Below, piece after piece: positions 38,588 through 47,724 of a stretch of DNA of 64,000 nucleotides. A program made the translations under genes and the position numbers. This DNA comes from Marinobacterium aestuarii (GTDB taxonomy: Bacteria > Pseudomonadota > Gammaproteobacteria > Pseudomonadales > Balneatricaceae), in the NCBI RefSeq assembly GCF_001651805.1, contig NZ_CP015839.1:4898001-4962000 (forward strand), in the 5' to 3' direction. Numbering within the stretch: the first letter of the stretch is position 1; the number at the start of each line of letters is the position of its first letter. The notes below the pieces were generated by a model. That model was not told the DNA's origin. It did not search any database and saw nothing but the letters and a program-made list of their open reading frames with translations.

Positions 38588-40120
38588 ATGGTATGCACCA
38601 GAAAGATGAATGATACGAGCCCCCTATCCGCTACAGCGACACCCCCATCCCTGCTGGCGGCGATCGACCTTGGCTCCAACAGTTTCCACATGGTCGTCGC
38701 CCAGCTGATAGACGGCGAAATAAAGCTGCAGGATGTCATGTCCGAAAAGGTCCAGCTGGCCGCTGGTCTGGATGCCGATAAGCTGCTGAGCGAAGAGGCC
38801 CAGCAGCGCGGTCTGGAATGCCTGGCCCGCTTCGCGCAGCGTGTTTCCGACCTGCCACGCAAGGCAATCCGCATTGTTGCGACCAATGCCCTGCGTGAAG
38901 CCGTCAATAGCCGCGAGTTTCTCGAGCGGGCCGAAGATATCATGCAAACATCCCTGGAAATCATTCCCGGCCGCGAAGAGGCCCGGCTGATTTATCTCGG
39001 CGTCTGCCAGACCCGCCCACCACAGGATGGCATGCGCCTGGTCATCGACATCGGTGGCGGCAGTACCGAACTGGTACTGGGTGAGAAATTCCAGCCGCGC
39101 GCGCTCGAAAGCCTCGAAATGGGCTGCGTGAGCTTTACCCAGCGCTATTTCCCCGACGGCCAGATCAGCAAGGCGGCCTTCCAGAAAGCGACCTACGCGG
39201 CCCTGCGTGAACTGATGTCGATTCAGAAGCGCTACAGACGCCTGGGCTGGAGTAACTGCGTCGGTTCATCCGGCACCATCAAGGCGATCCGCAACGCCTG
39301 CATTAGCCTGGGGCTCACCGAAGAGCACATTACGGCTCGGGCGCTGGATCAGCTACGCCAGAAAATACTCGGCTATCGTCACGTCGATGAAATCACCGAA
39401 GTCAAAGCCGAACGCCGAGCCCTGTTGCCCGCAGGGCTTGCCATTCTCTGCGCTGCCTTTGATTCGCTGGGCATTCGCGAGATGGCCTGTTCCGAGGGCG
39501 CACTGCGAGAGGGGTTACTATTCGAAATGGCCGGACGCCTGCAGCACGAAGACATCCGAGAGCGCAGCATCAGCATGCTGATGCGGCGTTACCATGTAGA
39601 CCGCCACCAGGCCGAGCGGGTCGAGCGCAGCGCCCTGCAGGCGCTGGGGCAAGTGAGCGACAGCTGGGGGCTGAACGATCCTCAGCACGCCCAGATGCTG
39701 CGCTGGGCCGCGCACACCCATGAAATAGGCCGTGCCATCTCCCATGCCCAGTACCACAAGCACAGCGCCTATCTGCTACAGAACTCCGATATCGCCGGCT
39801 TTACCAACCTGGACCGCCAGCAGCTGGCGCTGCTGGCACGCAGTCACCGCCGCAAATTCCCCAAGGATGATTTCAAACAGCTGCCCGACAGCCGCCAGCA
39901 GGCCTGCCGCCGCCTGGCGGTTCTGCTGCGCCTGGCAAGCCTGCTGCACCGCAACCGCAGCCATGTGAAGATGCCCCCCCTGCAGCTGACTGTCGATAAC
40001 AAGCAACTGTCGCTGCGCTTTCCCGCAGGCTGGCTGGAACAGCAACCGCTGACACAGGCCGACCTGGAACAGGAAGCCGAATACCTCAAGTCACTGGGCC
40101 TCAAGCTGCAGGTCAGTTAA
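38588..40120 (+). CDS. ppx: Exopolyphosphatase (Ppx/GppA family)
   Basis: The 510-residue enzyme removes terminal phosphate from polyphosphate. The N-terminal ASKHA domains have LLAAIDLGSNSFHMVVAQ (phosphate 1), RIVATNALREA, DIGGGSTELVLG (phosphate 2) and NCVGSSGTIKA. A C-terminal HD-like helical region (about 310-500) matches the E. coli Ppx length of 513. ATG 38588 or ATG 38606 could be the start; neither has a clear RBS. It diverges from trxA and ends at a strong bidirectional terminator. Because GppA shares the fold, pppGpp hydrolysis is an alternative. Confidence 0.92.
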   Translation: MVCTRKMNDTSPLSATATPPSLLAAIDLGSNSFHMVVAQLIDGEIKLQDVMSEKVQLAAGLDADKLLSEEAQQRGLECLARFAQRVSDLPRKAIRIVATNALREAVNSREFLERAEDIMQTSLEIIPGREEARLIYLGVCQTRPPQDGMRLVIDIGGGSTELVLGEKFQPRALESLEMGCVSFTQRYFPDGQISKAAFQKATYAALRELMSIQKRYRRLGWSNCVGSSGTIKAIRNACISLGLTEEHITARALDQLRQKILGYRHVDEITEVKAERRALLPAGLAILCAAFDSLGIREMACSEGALREGLLFEMAGRLQHEDIRERSISMLMRRYHVDRHQAERVERSALQALGQVSDSWGLNDPQHAQMLRWAAHTHEIGRAISHAQYHKHSAYLLQNSDIAGFTNLDRQQLALLARSHRRKFPKDDFKQLPDSRQQACRRLAVLLRLASLLHRNRSHVKMPPLQLTVDNKQLSLRFPAGWLEQQPLTQADLEQEAEYLKSLGLKLQVS

Positions 40121-40149
40121 TAGCAGCCACCCGACAAACTCCGGACAAC

Positions 40150-40187
40150 AAAAAACCCGCTCAGGGGAAGCCCCGGGCGGGTTTTTT
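40150..40187. terminator. Bidirectional Rho-independent terminator between ppx and pckA
   Basis: AAAAAACCCGC pairs with GCGGGTTTTTT around an inner GGGG-AAG-CCCC hairpin. T-runs of six appear on both strands, so it can serve both convergent genes. Confidence 0.92.
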
Positions 40188-40203
40188 AAGCTGCGAGAGT
40201 CGT

Positions 40204-41751
40204 TTACAGACTCGGCCCTGCTGCCACTATCTTCTCGTCAACACCGCTGAACTTGCGGAAGTTCTCAACGAATTGCCCGGCAAGATCCTTGGCGGTGGCG
40301 TCAAAAGCGCCCTTGTCCGCCCAAGTGTTACGTGGGTTCAGCAGGTTGGTTTCCACGCCAGGCACGGCCCTTGGCACCGACAGGTTCAGGCCGGGCAGGT
40401 GCTCGGTCTCGGCGTCTGTCAGGGCGCCGCTCTGAATCGCCGCGATAATGCCGCGGGTCGTCGGGATGCTGAAGCGCTCGCCGGTACCGTAGGATCCGCC
40501 GGTCCAGCCGGTGTTAACCAGATAGACTTTGGAGCCGAACTCTTCGATACGCTTGATCAGCAGATCGGCGTAGGCACGGGCCGGACGCGGGAAGAAAGGC
40601 GCGCCGAAGCAGGTGGAGAAGGTCGACTTGATACCGCCGCCTGAACCCATTTCGGTAGAGCCTACCAGCGCGGTATAGCCCGACAGGAAGTGATAGGCCG
40701 CCGCTTCCTTGGTCAGGATAGACACTGGCGGCAGCACGCCGGTCAGGTCGCAGGTCAGGAAGATGATTGCCTGCGGCTCGCCACCCAGGTTGTGCTCGGT
40801 ACGTTTCTCAACGTGCTCCAGCGGGTAGGCGCAGCGACCATTTTCCGTCAGACTGGTGTCGGCGTAATCCGCCGTGCGGGTTTCGTTCAGTACCACGTTC
40901 TCAACGATGGCACCAAAACGAATCGCATCCCAGATGATGGGTTCGTTTTTCTGGCTCAGGTTGATGGTCTTGGCGTAGCAGCCACCTTCGAGGTTGAAGA
41001 CCACTCCCTTGCCCCAGCCGTGCTCGTCATCGCCGATCAGGTAGCGTTCGGGATCAGCGGACAGGGTGGTTTTGCCGGTGCCGGACAGGCCGAAGAACAG
41101 CGTTGTGCTGCCATCGTCGCCGACATTGGCCGAGCAATGCATCGGCAGCACGTCTTTTTCCGGCAGCAGAAAGTTCTGCACCGAGAACATGGCTTTCTTC
41201 ATTTCACCGGCATATTCCATACCGGCGATCAGTACCTTGCGCTTGGCAAAGTTGAGGATCACGCAACCATCAGTGTTGGTGCCGTCACGCTCAGGGTCAC
41301 AGCGGAAACCTGCAACGTTGAGGATCTGCCACTCTTCCTTGCCCTTGGGATTGTAGTCCGCGGGACGGATAAACAGGTTCTGACCAAACAGATTCTGCCA
41401 GGCAGTCTGCGTCATCATTTTTACCGGCAGGTAGTGACCCTGATCGGCGCCCACGTGCACCATCGAGACAAACTGCTCCCGATCGGCCAGATAGGCTTCA
41501 ACCCGTTCCCAGAGCGCATCAAACTTGTCCGAGTCAAACGGACGGTTGATGTTGCCCCAGTCGATTTCATCGCTGGTGCTTGGCTCTTTAACGATGAAAC
41601 GATCCAACGGCGAGCGCCCGGTGCGCTTGCCGGTGGTCACGACCAGCGCGCCGGAGTCGGCCAGCTGGCCTTCACCGCGTTCGATCGCCTTTTCAACCAG
41701 CTGAGCGCGGCTCAGGTTGGTGTGTACAGTATTCTCAGTTTCTATGGTCAT
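40204..41751 (-). CDS. pckA: Phosphoenolpyruvate carboxykinase (ATP)
   Basis: This gluconeogenic enzyme converts oxaloacetate and ATP to PEP. The 515-residue product has [13 protein letters not shown] (substrate loop), LPMHCSANV, the kinase-1 P-loop [16 protein letters not shown] and [10 protein letters not shown] (Mg/Mn site). AAGGGA lies eight bases before the ATG. It stands alone between two intergenic regions, with hslO next upstream as in E. coli. It would work with the C4-dicarboxylate uptake system at 55-58.5 kb when organic acids are the carbon source. Confidence 0.97.
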   Translation of the reverse strand: MTIETENTVHTNLSRAQLVEKAIERGEGQLADSGALVVTTGKRTGRSPLDRFIVKEPSTSDEIDWGNINRPFDSDKFDALWERVEAYLADREQFVSMVHVGADQGHYLPVKMMTQTAWQNLFGQNLFIRPADYNPKGKEEWQILNVAGFRCDPERDGTNTDGCVILNFAKRKVLIAGMEYAGEMKKAMFSVQNFLLPEKDVLPMHCSANVGDDGSTTLFFGLSGTGKTTLSADPERYLIGDDEHGWGKGVVFNLEGGCYAKTINLSQKNEPIIWDAIRFGAIVENVVLNETRTADYADTSLTENGRCAYPLEHVEKRTEHNLGGEPQAIIFLTCDLTGVLPPVSILTKEAAAYHFLSGYTALVGSTEMGSGGGIKSTFSTCFGAPFFPRPARAYADLLIKRIEEFGSKVYLVNTGWTGGSYGTGERFSIPTTRGIIAAIQSGALTDAETEHLPGLNLSVPRAVPGVETNLLNPRNTWADKGAFDATAKDLAGQFVENFRKFSGVDEKIVAAGPSL

Positions 41752-41931
41752 TACTGGATTCCCTTGGCATAGGCGCCAATAACGCTACCTGTCTAGCAGA
41801 TGCTGTCGTGCAGATGAAAGACCCAATCGCGCCCCTGTCGCGGTTATAGTACTTATTTGGGGAGGCGCATTATCGCACAAAAAATAACACATTGACTATT
41901 CTATGAGCGGCACCGACGCACGGTCTGAGCG

Positions 41932-42804
41932 TCAGTGCAGCAGGTCAGATTTGGGAATATTTGCACTGTCTGAAAACATGCTCAGAATATCCGTTTCATC
42001 AAAGCTGTGGTGCTCATTGCAGAACTGACAGCTCACGCCGACCGACCCCTCTTTTTCCACAATGTCCAGCAATTCGTCGCGGGCCAGAAACTGCAGCGCA
42101 TTACCGCAGCGTTCGCGGCTGCAATCACAGTGAAAGCGCAACGGGCGCGCATCAAACAGACGGCAGCTTTCTTCGTGAAACAGGCGGTACAGCAGGGTTT
42201 CACTGTCAAGCGTCAGCAGTTCTTCAGGCTTCAGCGTGGCGCCCAGCTGGCTAATATGCGACCAGTCTTCCTTCGCCGTGCCCGCCGCTGGCATCACCTG
42301 CAGCAGTAAGCCCGCTGCACGCTGACCATCCGCCGCCAGATGCACCTGAGTGGGAAGCTGTTCGGACTGGCTGAAGTAATTTTCGATGCAACGCGCCAGG
42401 GTTTCACCTTCCAGTGATACCACGCCCTGATAGCGTCGCCCTTCGGCAGGCTCAATGGTGATCGCCAGGCGCCCGTTGACCAGTAGCTCATTGAAGGCCT
42501 GCTCCTGCGGAACTTCACCCTCATAACGCGCAATGGCCCGCAGATCCTGCTGATGGTTGCACTCGGCCATCAGCATCTGTACCGCACCTTCGCCCGACGC
42601 CTGCAGGATCAGGCGACCCTCGAATTTCAGCGTTGAGCTCAGCAGGCTCACCGCCGCCAGCATTTCACCCAGCACCCGTTGCAACAATGGCGGATACTCG
42701 TGTAGCCCCAGCACCTGCTGGTAGCTGTCGCCGAGCCCCACCAGGACACCGCGAATATCAAGTTTGTCGAACAGCACAGGCTGTATCTGATCGGAATTAC
42801 TCAT
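41932..42804 (-). CDS. hslO: Redox-regulated chaperone Hsp33
   Basis: Hsp33 is a holdase chaperone activated by disulfide formation and unfolding. The 290-residue product has the C-terminal zinc-binding cysteines as CxC (C226, C228) and CxxC (C259, C262), the redox switch. The N-terminal substrate-binding domain starts IQPVLFDKLDIRGVLVGL. It lies upstream of pckA, and hslR follows on the other side of a PAP2 gene, matching the E. coli hslR-hslO-pckA order apart from the insertion. Confidence 0.96.
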   Translation of the reverse strand: MSNSDQIQPVLFDKLDIRGVLVGLGDSYQQVLGLHEYPPLLQRVLGEMLAAVSLLSSTLKFEGRLILQASGEGAVQMLMAECNHQQDLRAIARYEGEVPQEQAFNELLVNGRLAITIEPAEGRRYQGVVSLEGETLARCIENYFSQSEQLPTQVHLAADGQRAAGLLLQVMPAAGTAKEDWSHISQLGATLKPEELLTLDSETLLYRLFHEESCRLFDARPLRFHCDCSRERCGNALQFLARDELLDIVEKEGSVGVSCQFCNEHHSFDETDILSMFSDSANIPKSDLLH

Positions 42805-43041
42805 CAGGATCTATCTCGCAACAGGCGCCGCACATCAGACTCCGGCAAGGAGCTCAGGCTGCGCGGTTATTCAGGTCTTGCAACATCGAGGCACGCGCGG
42901 CGAGGTCAGCGTCAAGTTCTGACCCGGCCCGGTGACGCCTGGACGAGGTGTCCTGCGTCAAACGCCAACAGGGCCTAGAGTGGCCCGGGCCTCGGTGTTA
43001 CCATTTTGGGGCATTTTATCACAACCGAATTGGAACCCAGC

Positions 43042-43839
43042 ATGCCCCGCGAGATCTCCATTTTTCCAGGCTCCTGGAAGCTGAAGCCGCTGATCACTCT
43101 GCATATCTGTGCCAGCATACTGCTGCTGAGCTTTGCGTTGCCCGCCGGCAAGGAGCTGTGGCGCCTGCTGGACAGCAGCGTCTTCTATTATCTGAATGGG
43201 TTTATCGCCCAGAGTGGTGCCCAGACCAGCTTCTGGGCCTGGATGAACGTGCGTGCAGCCGACCTGCTGCCCGGCATTCTGATTCTGCTAACGCTGACCT
43301 TCCCGGGCCTGGGCTTTCGCCGCGAGCAGCTGCAACAGGCGCTGGTGGGATTCTTCGCCCTGCTGTTCTTCGCCCTGATACTGCGCCAGCTACTGCACGA
43401 AGTAACAGAACTGTTTCAGCTGGCAGGGCTTAGTCCGTCACTGGTGCTGGAGCCGGTGAATCGCCTGAGCGAACTCGCACCCCATATAGACGCCAAGGAT
43501 TCTTCAAAGGAAAGTTTTCCGGGGGATCACGCCGCCATTCTGCTGCTGTGGGCGGGTTATATCGTACTGAGTCGTCGCAGCCTGCCGTCTCTGCTGGCGC
43601 TGATCACGGCCATCGCCTTTACCCTGCCCCGCATGGTCGGCGGCGCGCACTGGTTCAGCGACAACTATGTCGGCGGCCTCTTTACCGCGCTGATTGCCCT
43701 GGCCTGGGCGTTTTACAGCCCACTGTGCGCCTGGCTCGCGATCAGGCTGATGCGGCTGTGCGCACCGCTGTTCAAACAACTGGCGCGCCTGCCTGGCATC
43801 GGCCGGCTACCGTTTTTTACGGCCAGTCATTCGGCCTGA
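43042..43839 (+). CDS. PAP2-superfamily membrane protein (divergent phosphatase motifs)
   Basis: The 265-residue product has about six membrane helices and a PAP2-like core. Motif 2 reads FPGDHA (PGDH at 160-163, where PSGH is usual), and motif 3 reads PRMVGGAHWFSD (R197, H203, D207). Motif 1 (KxxxxxxRP) is not clear; PVNRLSE may stand in its place. The two catalytic histidines are therefore present. PAP2 enzymes dephosphorylate undecaprenyl-PP, phosphatidate or lipid A. It lies between hslO and hslR on the opposite strand. The start at 43042 has GGAA upstream. Confidence 0.78.
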   Translation: MPREISIFPGSWKLKPLITLHICASILLLSFALPAGKELWRLLDSSVFYYLNGFIAQSGAQTSFWAWMNVRAADLLPGILILLTLTFPGLGFRREQLQQALVGFFALLFFALILRQLLHEVTELFQLAGLSPSLVLEPVNRLSELAPHIDAKDSSKESFPGDHAAILLLWAGYIVLSRRSLPSLLALITAIAFTLPRMVGGAHWFSDNYVGGLFTALIALAWAFYSPLCAWLAIRLMRLCAPLFKQLARLPGIGRLPFFTASHSA

Positions 43840-44228
43840 CGCTCCTTGAAACTGCGAATCTGGCGCCGGTCCTTCTTGTTGAGCTGGTGACGCGGGTTCA
43901 GGCTGCTGCCGCCATTGAGCTTGCGCTCCGCTGCCAGTTTTTCACGTTTGGCAACGCTCTCGGGCGTTTCACGATAGAGCTGCTGCGCCTCTGGGGCGCC
44001 GCGGCGCTGATCGGACAGCTGCAGGATTTCGATTTCCTTCATATCCATTCCCTGGCGAATCTGCAACATGGCTCCCACTTCCACCAGCTTGCTGCACTTG
44101 CTGCGCTGGCCGCTGTAATGCACCTTGCCACCTTCAATCATGTCCTTGGCGGTGGCCCTGGTGCGGTAGAAGCGCGCCGCCCAGAGCCACTTGTCGAGCC
44201 GCACCCTGTGTTCCTGGGCTTCACTCAT
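43827..44228 (-). CDS. hslR: Ribosome-associated heat shock protein Hsp15 (S4 domain)
   Basis: The 133-residue basic protein has an N-terminal S4 RNA-binding domain (RLDKWLWAARFYRTRATAKDMIEGGKV) and a Lys/Arg-rich tail. This is the Hsp15 layout, a factor that binds free 50S subunits carrying nascent chains. I start at ATG 44228, which overlaps the yrfG stop by eight bases. Its 3' end overlaps the convergent PAP2 gene by 13 bases. Confidence 0.93.
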   Translation of the reverse strand: MSEAQEHRVRLDKWLWAARFYRTRATAKDMIEGGKVHYSGQRSKCSKLVEVGAMLQIRQGMDMKEIEILQLSDQRRGAPEAQQLYRETPESVAKREKLAAERKLNGGSSLNPRHQLNKKDRRQIRSFKERQAE

Positions 44229-44892
44229 TGTGCTGGTCACCCCCGTTGAATAATTCATCAAACTGATCGATCGCCCGAAACTCGTCGATACGGCGTGCCG
44301 GTGCCTGGCTGTCCGGCTGGACAATGGACAGCAGGTGGGCGATGCCGAAGCGCTCGGCGGAACGCAGCACCGGCAGACTATCGTCCACCAGCAGGGTGCG
44401 AGCCGGATTAAACGGCTCCACTGCCTGTAATTGAGACCAGAACTGCACATCCTCCTTGGGCAGGCGGAAATCATGGGAGCAGATAATCGCATCTACCAGC
44501 GCATCAAGGCCGGTGATCTGCAGCTTGAGATTCAGGCTGTCGCGATGCGCATTGGTCACGATCACGGAGCGCATTCCACGCTGTCGCAGGCGCTGCAGGA
44601 AGTCTTGCACCTGGGGCCTAAAACCAATGCGATCAGCCACTTCACGCTTGAGCGCTGGAATATCAACGCCCAGTTGCTCGGACCAGTAATCCAGGCAATA
44701 CCAGTTGAGCGTGCCCTGCTCCTGTGTGATACGCTGATGCAGCCACTCCCGGGCGTCTGCGGGCTCGAGCTTGCGTAGCTGTGCATAGCGTAAAGGCAGG
44801 TGTTCCAGCCAGAAATAGGAGTCGAAATGGAGATCCAGCAGGGTTCCATCCATGTCGAGCAGAACGGTATCGACGGCACGCCAGTCCAGCAT
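44221..44892 (-). CDS. yrfG: GMP/IMP nucleotidase YrfG (HAD family)
   Basis: The 223-residue HAD hydrolase has motif I LLDMDGTLLDLHFDSYFW, a cap domain, motif II IVTNAHRDS, motif III Lys in LPKED and motif IV LVDDSLPVL. The sequence DMDGTLLDLHFDSYFWLEHLP is characteristic of YrfG, a purine 5'-nucleotidase. It is followed by hslR with overlap and diverges from nudE, as in E. coli. Confidence 0.92.
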   Translation of the reverse strand: MLDWRAVDTVLLDMDGTLLDLHFDSYFWLEHLPLRYAQLRKLEPADAREWLHQRITQEQGTLNWYCLDYWSEQLGVDIPALKREVADRIGFRPQVQDFLQRLRQRGMRSVIVTNAHRDSLNLKLQITGLDALVDAIICSHDFRLPKEDVQFWSQLQAVEPFNPARTLLVDDSLPVLRSAERFGIAHLLSIVQPDSQAPARRIDEFRAIDQFDELFNGGDQHNE

Positions 44893-44942
44893 TGTTATCG
44901 TCCGGGTTCAGGTCAGAATTCAGTCTCAGAGTCACAATCAGT

Positions 44943-45512
44943 ATGCCCGTAAAACCACAGATATTGAAGGTAACCTGCGTTGCACGCAGCCGCCTGTTTC
45001 ATGTTGAGGCGCTGGAGCTGCGCTTCTCCAATGGCGTTGAGCGCAGCTACGAACGCCTGGCCACGCGCGGTCACGGCGCCGTCATGATCGTACCTATACT
45101 GCCCAACGGTGATGTGGTGCTGATTCGCGAGTACGCCGCAGGGCTGGATGAATACACCCTCACGCTGCCCAAGGGGCTTATCGACCCGGGCGAAAACGCG
45201 GAAGAAGCCGCCCTGCGCGAACTGCAGGAAGAGGCCGGCTATGGTTGTAGAAAGCTTGAACGCTTGAAAGAGATGACCAGTGCCCCCAACTATATGGGAC
45301 ACCGCATAACGGTATTGCTGGCCCGTGACCTTTACCCGAGTCGCCTTGAAGGCGACGAACCCGAGCCACTGGAGCCGATGCGCTGGCCTCTGTCCGACCT
45401 GGAAACGCTGGTACAGCGCGAGGAATTCAGCGAAGGGCGGGCAATCGCGGCACTCTACATGGCCCGATCCCGCCTCGCGCTGGAAGCCACCGCCACCGTA
45501 ACCGCGGACTAA
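44943..45512 (+). CDS. nudE: ADP compounds hydrolase NudE
   Basis: The 189-residue Nudix hydrolase (E. coli 186) cleaves ADP-ribose, NADH, Ap3A and similar compounds. The Nudix box is GLIDPGENAEEAALRELQEE followed by AGYG, with LTLPKGL before it and MTSAPNYMGHRITVLLARDL after it, typical of NudE. I start at ATG 44943. It diverges from yrfG, 50 bases apart; igaA, which lies between them in E. coli, is absent. Confidence 0.93.
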   Translation: MPVKPQILKVTCVARSRLFHVEALELRFSNGVERSYERLATRGHGAVMIVPILPNGDVVLIREYAAGLDEYTLTLPKGLIDPGENAEEAALRELQEEAGYGCRKLERLKEMTSAPNYMGHRITVLLARDLYPSRLEGDEPEPLEPMRWPLSDLETLVQREEFSEGRAIAALYMARSRLALEATATVTAD

Positions 45513-45730
45513 TTCAGGAGCCATCCTCTGGCGCAAAACGCCGGATGTCGCCTTCAGAACAGGGTGGCTGAAACTACAACTTGGCCACCGTAAACAGGCA
45601 AAAAAAACGCAGCACCTTGTGCCATGAAAAGGTGCTTTAACGGTGCTATAGTCTCTCGTCTGTCGAACCCACGGACTCGACAAACCGAGTTTCATACTGA
45701 ACCTGTCGACCTAGAAAAAAGGGAAATATC

Positions 45731-46315
45731 ATGAGCTTTGAATTACCGCCACTGCCTTACGCCAAAGACGCTCTGCTGCCACACATCTCTGCAGAAACGC
45801 TGGACTTTCACCACGGCAAACACCACAACACCTACGTGGTCAAGCTGAACGGCCTGGTACCGGGCACCGAATACGAAGGCAAGTCACTGGAAGAGGTCAT
45901 CATGGCCGCTCCGGCTGGCCCAGTTTTCAACAACGCCGCCCAGATCTGGAACCACACTTTCTACTGGAACAGCCTGTCCCCCAACGGCGGGGGCGTTCCC
46001 ACAGGTGCGATCGCTGATGCTATCAACGCCAAGTGGGGTTCTTTCGAAGCCTTCCAGGCCGAATTCAACGACAAGGCTGTTAACAACTTCGGTTCTTCCT
46101 GGACCTGGCTGGTGAAAAATGCCGACGGCTCCCTGGACATCGTCAACACCAGCAACGCCGGCACGCCTATGACCTCTGGTCAGACCGCTCTGCTGACCGT
46201 CGACCTGTGGGAACACGCCTACTACATCGACTACCGCAACCTGCGTCCGGATTACCTGAAAGGTTTCTGGGCTCTGGCAAACTGGGACTTCGCCAACGCC
46301 AACCTGGCTGGCTAA
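45731..46315 (+). CDS. sodB: Superoxide dismutase [Fe]
   Basis: The 194-residue enzyme dismutates superoxide in the cytoplasm. Metal ligands are H27, H75, D158 and H162 ([13 protein letters not shown]). The iron-type signature [13 protein letters not shown] with Q71 supports Fe rather than Mn. AAGGGA lies eight bases upstream of the ATG. A TATAGT at about 45650 may be its -10. It is a single gene ended by a strong terminator. Confidence 0.97.
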   Translation: MSFELPPLPYAKDALLPHISAETLDFHHGKHHNTYVVKLNGLVPGTEYEGKSLEEVIMAAPAGPVFNNAAQIWNHTFYWNSLSPNGGGVPTGAIADAINAKWGSFEAFQAEFNDKAVNNFGSSWTWLVKNADGSLDIVNTSNAGTPMTSGQTALLTVDLWEHAYYIDYRNLRPDYLKGFWALANWDFANANLAG

Positions 46316-46330
46316 TCGTTACCGGTTATG

Positions 46331-46358
46331 AAAAAAGGCACCTTCGGGTGCCTTTTTT
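46331..46358. terminator. Bidirectional Rho-independent terminator between sodB and tesA
   Basis: AAAAAAGGCACC and GGTGCCTTTTTT form a perfect 12-bp stem around a TTCG tetraloop, with six-T runs on both strands. It lies 15 bases after sodB and 24 before the tesA stop. Confidence 0.95.
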
Positions 46359-46382
46359 GTGCGCCTAAGATTTCAATCCGTC

Positions 46383-47030
46383 TTAACCGGCCTCGGTCAC
46401 CGCCTGTGTCGCTGGCGCCGGCAGCAGTTCCTGCAGCAGTACATCCAACTGCGTCCAGACATTTTCCAGCAGGCGCGGCTGGGCCTCGCTATTGGGGTGC
46501 AGGCCATCGCTTTGCATTAAGGCTCGATCCAGCGCAACACCGTCCATCAAAAAGGGAACTCGCGCGACCTGTTGCGACTCAGACAACTCTGCGAAGATAG
46601 AATAGAAACCATCGCTATAGCGCGGACCGTAATTCGGTGGCAGGCGAATGCCCAGCAGCAGCACCCTTGCACCAGCCTCCTGCCCCAGAGTGATCAGATG
46701 ACTCAGGTTCTGGCGTATAGCTGGCAAAGGCGTGCCACGCAGACCATCGTTGGCACCCAGCTCCAAAATCAGAATATCGGGTTCATGCTGCGCCAGCAGG
46801 GCCGGCAGCCGGGTAATGCCCCCCTGGGTCGTTTCGCCGCTGATACTGGCGTTAACAACCTCAATATCGGCGGACTGCTGCGTGATACGCTGGTGCATCA
46901 GGGCAACCCAGCCCTGTTCAACCGGCATGCCATAGGCTGCGGACAGGCTGTCACCCAGAACCAGAATGGATTGTGCCGCCCCGGTACCGGGCACTAATAA
47001 CACACAGACAAACAGCAGCAGGCGGAACAT
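46383..47030 (-). CDS. tesA: Periplasmic acyl-CoA thioesterase/lysophospholipase TesA
   Basis: The 215-residue SGNH hydrolase has a signal peptide (residues 1-19, cut after GTGAA), block I VLGDSLSAAYG with nucleophile Ser, block II Gly in ISGETTQGG, block III ELGANDGLRG and block V DGLHPN with Asp and His. It hydrolyses acyl-CoA, lysophospholipids and esters. Its ATG shares the sequence CATG with the ATG of the divergent ABC transporter gene, so each RBS lies inside the other gene; GGAG lies five bases upstream. Confidence 0.95.
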   Translation of the reverse strand: MFRLLLFVCVLLVPGTGAAQSILVLGDSLSAAYGMPVEQGWVALMHQRITQQSADIEVVNASISGETTQGGITRLPALLAQHEPDILILELGANDGLRGTPLPAIRQNLSHLITLGQEAGARVLLLGIRLPPNYGPRYSDGFYSIFAELSESQQVARVPFLMDGVALDRALMQSDGLHPNSEAQPRLLENVWTQLDVLLQELLPAPATQAVTEAG

Positions 47031-47724
47031 GGACTCTCCAAAACCAGATCAAGTTGTCGTTTCGGCCCACGCGGTCAGCAAAAAGTTCCACACCCAGGGC
47101 GGTGAGTTGCAACTGTTCGAGAACCTCAATCTTGAAGTTCGCCGCGGCGAGAGCCTTGCCATTATTGGCCCCTCCGGGGCCGGCAAGTCAACCCTGCTGA
47201 GTATGCTGGCCGGGCTCGATCAACCCAGCAGCGGCATGATCCGGCTCGCCGGCAGCAACCTGGCGGACCTGGACGAGACAGCCCGCGCCCGCCTGCGGGC
47301 CCGTTCAGTCAGTTTTGTGTTTCAGTCTTTCCATCTGCTGCCGGAGCTGAGCGCGCTGGACAATGTGCGCCTGCCGCTGGAAATTCGCGGCGAAGCCGAC
47401 AGCGAACAGCAGGCTCAGCACTGGCTATCCCAGGTAGGTCTGGCGAGCCGAGCCGGACATCTGCCAGGCCAGCTATCCGGCGGTGAACAGCAGCGCGTCG
47501 CCATTGCGCGGGCCTTCGCCACCCGCCCCGATATCCTCTTCGCCGATGAACCCACCGGCAACCTGGACAGCGAAACCGGCGCCAGCATTGTCGATCAGCT
47601 GTTCGGCCTGAATGCCCAGCAACAGACCACGCTGATTCTGATTACTCACGACAGCCAGCTGGCAAGTCGCTGTTCCCGTCGCCTGCAACTGCGTCAGGGT
47701 CAACTGCTGGAGACCACACCATGA
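47029..47724 (+). CDS. ybbA: ABC transporter ATP-binding protein (YbbA/LolD-like)
   Basis: The 231-residue ATPase has Walker [11 protein letters not shown]-loop [18 protein letters not shown], signature [14 protein letters not shown], Walker [14 protein letters not shown] and switch His in LITHD. This is the MacB/LolD/YbbA subgroup that pairs with FtsX-type permeases. The next gene supplies such a permease and its ATG overlaps this stop (ATGA). The divergent tesA is conserved in E. coli and Pseudomonas, suggesting export of, or action on, lipid-like molecules; the substrate is unknown. Confidence 0.93.
   Translation: MDSPKPDQVVVSAHAVSKKFHTQGGELQLFENLNLEVRRGESLAIIGPSGAGKSTLLSMLAGLDQPSSGMIRLAGSNLADLDETARARLRARSVSFVFQSFHLLPELSALDNVRLPLEIRGEADSEQQAQHWLSQVGLASRAGHLPGQLSGGEQQRVAIARAFATRPDILFADEPTGNLDSETGASIVDQLFGLNAQQQTTLILITHDSQLASRCSRRLQLRQGQLLETTP

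Noticed and set aside
42820..42965. Possible small gene on the minus strand upstream of hslO, ending LQDLNNRAA
   Set aside because: The frame is open for a few dozen codons but has no ATG with an RBS and no hydrophobic or other recognisable pattern.
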